From Paenibacillus sp. AN1007 (GTDB taxonomy: Bacteria > Bacillota > Bacilli > Paenibacillales > Paenibacillaceae): a stretch of DNA of 64,000 nucleotides. A program made the position numbers and the translations under genes. Every line of letters begins with the position of its first letter. Within the stretch, counting starts at the first letter, position 1. Positions 61,498 through 64,000 of the stretch are shown here, one piece after another. The notes under the pieces were generated by a model that ran no database searches, was not told where the DNA came from, and saw nothing but the letters and a program-made list of their open reading frames with translations. Location of the stretch: assembly GCF_040702995.1 (NCBI RefSeq), contig NZ_CP159992.1, positions 4,427,501-4,491,500 on the forward strand. The letters run 5' to 3'.

Positions 61498-64000
61498 TTA
61501 AGGCTCCAGCCCCCATACCTGCGTATTTCCTTGATATGCAGTTACTTTGTTCCAAGCGGCAAAAGCAGTTTTGGAACCATCAAAAGAATAGTCGTTGCTC
61601 TGATCAAAAGTACTCCAATTGTTTTTCGAGAAACGTCCCTGGATGACGCCCGTCTCCGCTCCGGCTGCCAGACTGCCCGCTCCAGAGGTGAAACTGATCT
61701 CCAAATACGTGTCAGCCATTCCTTTCGCCGGATTTACCGTCACAAACTTGCCTTGGATGTTGGCTGTACCAACCTCTGCATAATCACACCAGAAGGTCAG
61801 ATCCTCTGAGCCATCTTTGGTAAAATAATATCGAATCTTCACTGTACTCAAATCAACCGCCTGTGTGCCCGTGTTCTTCACATTGAACTGTGGAGTTACC
61901 GCATTGCTGGAATTCCCGGACCCTCCGCTCCGATACTGTACTTCAAGCGTGCCTGTCGAAATGGGCGGCTCGGAAGGTGTCAGCACCACTACATTGGATA
62001 AGGTCTGCCCGCTCGCATTCACAGCAGCGATCCGATAACTGTAGGCTGTACCATTAAGTGCTGTTGTGTCATTATAGGTCAGCGTCGTTAGTCCGGCTGC
62101 CGCATCGACATACGATCCGCCTGCAGCTGCACGCTGCACATTGTAGCTGGCGGCCCCTGATGATGCTGTCCACGACAGCACATTTTGGTTATTGCCTGCT
62201 GTCCCGCTTAAAATCAGCGATCCTGGCACAGTCGATACTGCCTGCGGCAGTGCCTGCACCTGCATAGAAGCTGGTGATTCCCCGGCTCCATTAACTGCAC
62301 TCACTACGTAATAATAGGTCTTGCCATTCGTCAAACCTGTGTTGGTATAAGTCAGCCCGCTAACACCCGAAGCAGTTGTTGTATAAGGGCCTCCGCTAAC
62401 TTCGGCACGCTTGACCGTATACGTTACAGCCCCGGCAGATGCTGCCCAGCTCAGCGTGACCTGGCTGTTTCCGGCTGCTGCCTGCACGCCAGAAGGTGCA
62501 GCCGGCACGGTCACCGGTGTCATACCCGGTTCCTGTCCATATACCTTTACTCCAGCATCATAGACGGGAATGTACGCACTTTTTACCGGATTCCCTGTCG
62601 TCAGGTTCTGGTAAGAAGGGTCATTCGCCGGGTTCCATGCCCCCTGCGGACCTGTAATGCGGAATTGAACTTCTTTGCGATAATTCCCCTCTCCGCCAGG
62701 ATAGATTTTGGTATTGCTGAAGTTTGCCGTAATGGCATAGATCCGCTTGGCAGCATCCACCACAACAGGCTGTGAAACGACTGCACCTTCGCTGGATGAT
62801 ACAGTTACCTGAACATCCGATACGGTATGCCCTGCAGCATACACCTCACTCAAATCGAGGAAATATTTGAAGGAAAGCTGATCTCCCATTCGTGCAGGCC
62901 AGCCTGAGCGGTTGTTCAGCAGTGCACGAATTTCCGTATAATTCGAGCCCGATGAGCGAACAGCCGCTTCGACAAAATATTCGTCACCTTTGACCTCAGG
63001 AGCAGGGAAATTCGCAAGAGGCTGATGATTCTGTCCATACAGCAGATTCATCTTGGCGAGTGCTCCAGTGAAGCCGGCATTGTAATCTGTCGCTACTTCA
63101 TTGCTCACGTAATCCCCGATGTCATCCGTATATTGATCCGACGCGTTTGGTCCTCCTACCATGGCGCCGTATAAAATATGACGGTGATCCGCCGGAATAT
63201 CTTCGTTGTTCATCCATGAACTATGAGCGGTACGATGATGCGGATGCTTCGGTGGATTTTTCCCATATCCGACCACATAACTGCTCTGACGAGGATTATC
63301 TCCTAAAATGTAATTGATCTGCGAGGCGGCAAAATTTTGATATCTGGATTTTTTCACAGGGTCACTGACCCAATCGGAGTACACAAAAGAGATAAAAGCC
63401 GCATTCGCCGCATAACGGAGTGAACCCCACTGATCCAGCCAAGCCAATCCGCCCGGGGTATATGTCACACGGCCCCCATTTGTTCCTACCGTCCAGTAAT
63501 CCAGATTGCGTTCCGTCGACTGAATGAATTTGGTGGCCTCCGGCATATTCAAACTGGATGTAATCCGGGCAAGCAGAATCTGGGCACCGTAATGTTTACT
63601 ATCCCAGCCCTGTGTCCAGGTATAAGGCCAGTTCGCAGAACCTCCGCTTGCAGACCAGCGGTCTGCAGCTGCGATCGCTTTGGACAAGTAAGCGTTATCA
63701 TTAGTGGCTAAATAAAGCCATGCTCCGCCCCATGCAAGCTCATCTTCATATCCGGTCCACGAATTATAGAATGCTGCAGCATCGGTAATACAATCGGTGT
63801 ATTTTCCCCGATATGTATCTGCAAAGTTGTACAGTTCTTTTGCATGCTGAAGCATTCTGGCCGAGTAGGCCGGATCATCATCTGCAAATACGATCGAGGA
63901 GGCCGCCAGGGCAGCCGCTGTCTCTGCCGCCAGATCACTTCCCGGACAGGAAGCATCGATCTTGAACGATGGGCGGTTCATCTGCATTACCTCTGCAGGT
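61498..64000 (-). CDS. GH9 endoglucanase with CBM3c, two FN3 and CBM3 (partial)
   Basis: The gene is cut by the right edge, so the signal peptide and first part of the GH9 domain are missing; about 833 codons are visible. GH9 marks: PSFKIDASCPGSDLAAETAA, HPHHRTAHSSW, and NEVATDYNAGFTGALAKMN with the general acid Glu. A CBM3c fused to the catalytic domain follows (about 345-495, ending DAGVKVYGQEP), then two FN3 (about 505-690) and a C-terminal CBM3 (about 695-829). The layout is that of processive endoglucanases. First gene of a probable GH9-GH48 operon. Confidence 0.95.
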   Translation of the reverse strand, partial: PAEVMQMNRPSFKIDASCPGSDLAAETAAALAASSIVFADDDPAYSARMLQHAKELYNFADTYRGKYTDCITDAAAFYNSWTGYEDELAWGGAWLYLATNDNAYLSKAIAAADRWSASGGSANWPYTWTQGWDSKHYGAQILLARITSSLNMPEATKFIQSTERNLDYWTVGTNGGRVTYTPGGLAWLDQWGSLRYAANAAFISFVYSDWVSDPVKKSRYQNFAASQINYILGDNPRQSSYVVGYGKNPPKHPHHRTAHSSWMNNEDIPADHRHILYGAMVGGPNASDQYTDDIGDYVSNEVATDYNAGFTGALAKMNLLYGQNHQPLANFPAPEVKGDEYFVEAAVRSSGSNYTEIRALLNNRSGWPARMGDQLSFKYFLDLSEVYAAGHTVSDVQVTVSSSEGAVVSQPVVVDAAKRIYAITANFSNTKIYPGGEGNYRKEVQFRITGPQGAWNPANDPSYQNLTTGNPVKSAYIPVYDAGVKVYGQEPGMTPVTVPAAPSGVQAAAGNSQVTLSWAASAGAVTYTVKRAEVSGGPYTTTASGVSGLTYTNTGLTNGKTYYYVVSAVNGAGESPASMQVQALPQAVSTVPGSLILSGTAGNNQNVLSWTASSGAASYNVQRAAAGGSYVDAAAGLTTLTYNDTTALNGTAYSYRIAAVNASGQTLSNVVVLTPSEPPISTGTLEVQYRSGGSGNSSNAVTPQFNVKNTGTQAVDLSTVKIRYYFTKDGSEDLTFWCDYAEVGTANIQGKFVTVNPAKGMADTYLEISFTSGAGSLAAGAETGVIQGRFSKNNWSTFDQSNDYSFDGSKTAFAAWNKVTAYQGNTQVWGLEP

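Noticed and set aside
1..64000. tRNA, rRNA or IS transposase genes
   Set aside because: No tRNA-like cloverleaf with a T-loop, no rRNA sequence and no transposase motif were found on reading both strands; a short or diverged one could be missed by eye.

Overview
The window looks like a chromosomal piece of a Paenibacillus (Bacillota). The GC content is moderate, strong AGGAGG-type ribosome binding sites are frequent, and ATG, GTG and TTG starts are all used. Intrinsic terminators and a T-box leader are present. The gene content (GH9/GH48 cellulases with CBM3, arabinan utilisation, SLH proteins, PBSX-like tail genes, AraNPQ-like transport) is typical of plant-polysaccharide-degrading Paenibacillus. 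Genus assignment is inference from content, not from a marker gene.

Region 1 (1-18 kb) is a contractile phage-tail module on the minus strand: XkdQ-, XkdP-, tape-measure-, XkdN- (with a -1 frameshift extension), XkdM- and XkdK-like genes, plus two upstream tail or neck genes. No head, portal or terminase gene lies upstream inside the window, so this reads as a domesticated tail particle (PBSX-like or tailocin-like). The module continues past the left edge. Its probable control genes (ArpU-like late activator, ImmR/Xre repressor, ImmA protease) sit 8-10 kb away. Between them lie a DUF4127 gene, an unrecognised gene, two VOC proteins, an FMN reductase and a two-component system. A 22-bp motif followed by an intrinsic terminator precedes both the tail operon and the DUF4127 gene.

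Region 2 (18-34 kb) is mostly core: a LysM-bearing 5'-nucleotidase, proS behind a proline T-box, a KapD-like exonuclease, a WYL regulator, an AIM24-family pair and the queCDEF preQ1 operon. The que operon is headed by what looks like a preQ1-I riboswitch interrupted by about 100 nt of structured RNA. A type I holin-like toxin, an Fsr-like exporter and an EcsC-family gene follow.

Region 3 (34-57 kb) is an arabinan-utilisation area: three GH43 enzymes, an AraNPQ-like importer without its ATPase, a GH51 arabinofuranosidase, and two paralogous regulators (winged-helix N-terminus, large uncharacterised C-terminus). Each regulator is divergent from an arabinan enzyme. Interspersed are a second WYL regulator, DinB and YdeI proteins, an SLH-PrcB protein, a heterodimeric ABC exporter, an Lrp regulator and an MBL-fold hydrolase. 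Several non-coding repeats (151-bp tandem, 163-bp inverted-repeat-bounded element, nested palindromes) lie in the gaps.

Region 4 (57-64 kb) has an NlpC/P60 hydrolase and a secreted cellulase pair, GH9 (cut by the right edge) then GH48. Both carry two FN3 modules and a C-terminal CBM3. No rRNA, tRNA, IS transposase or CRISPR array was seen.
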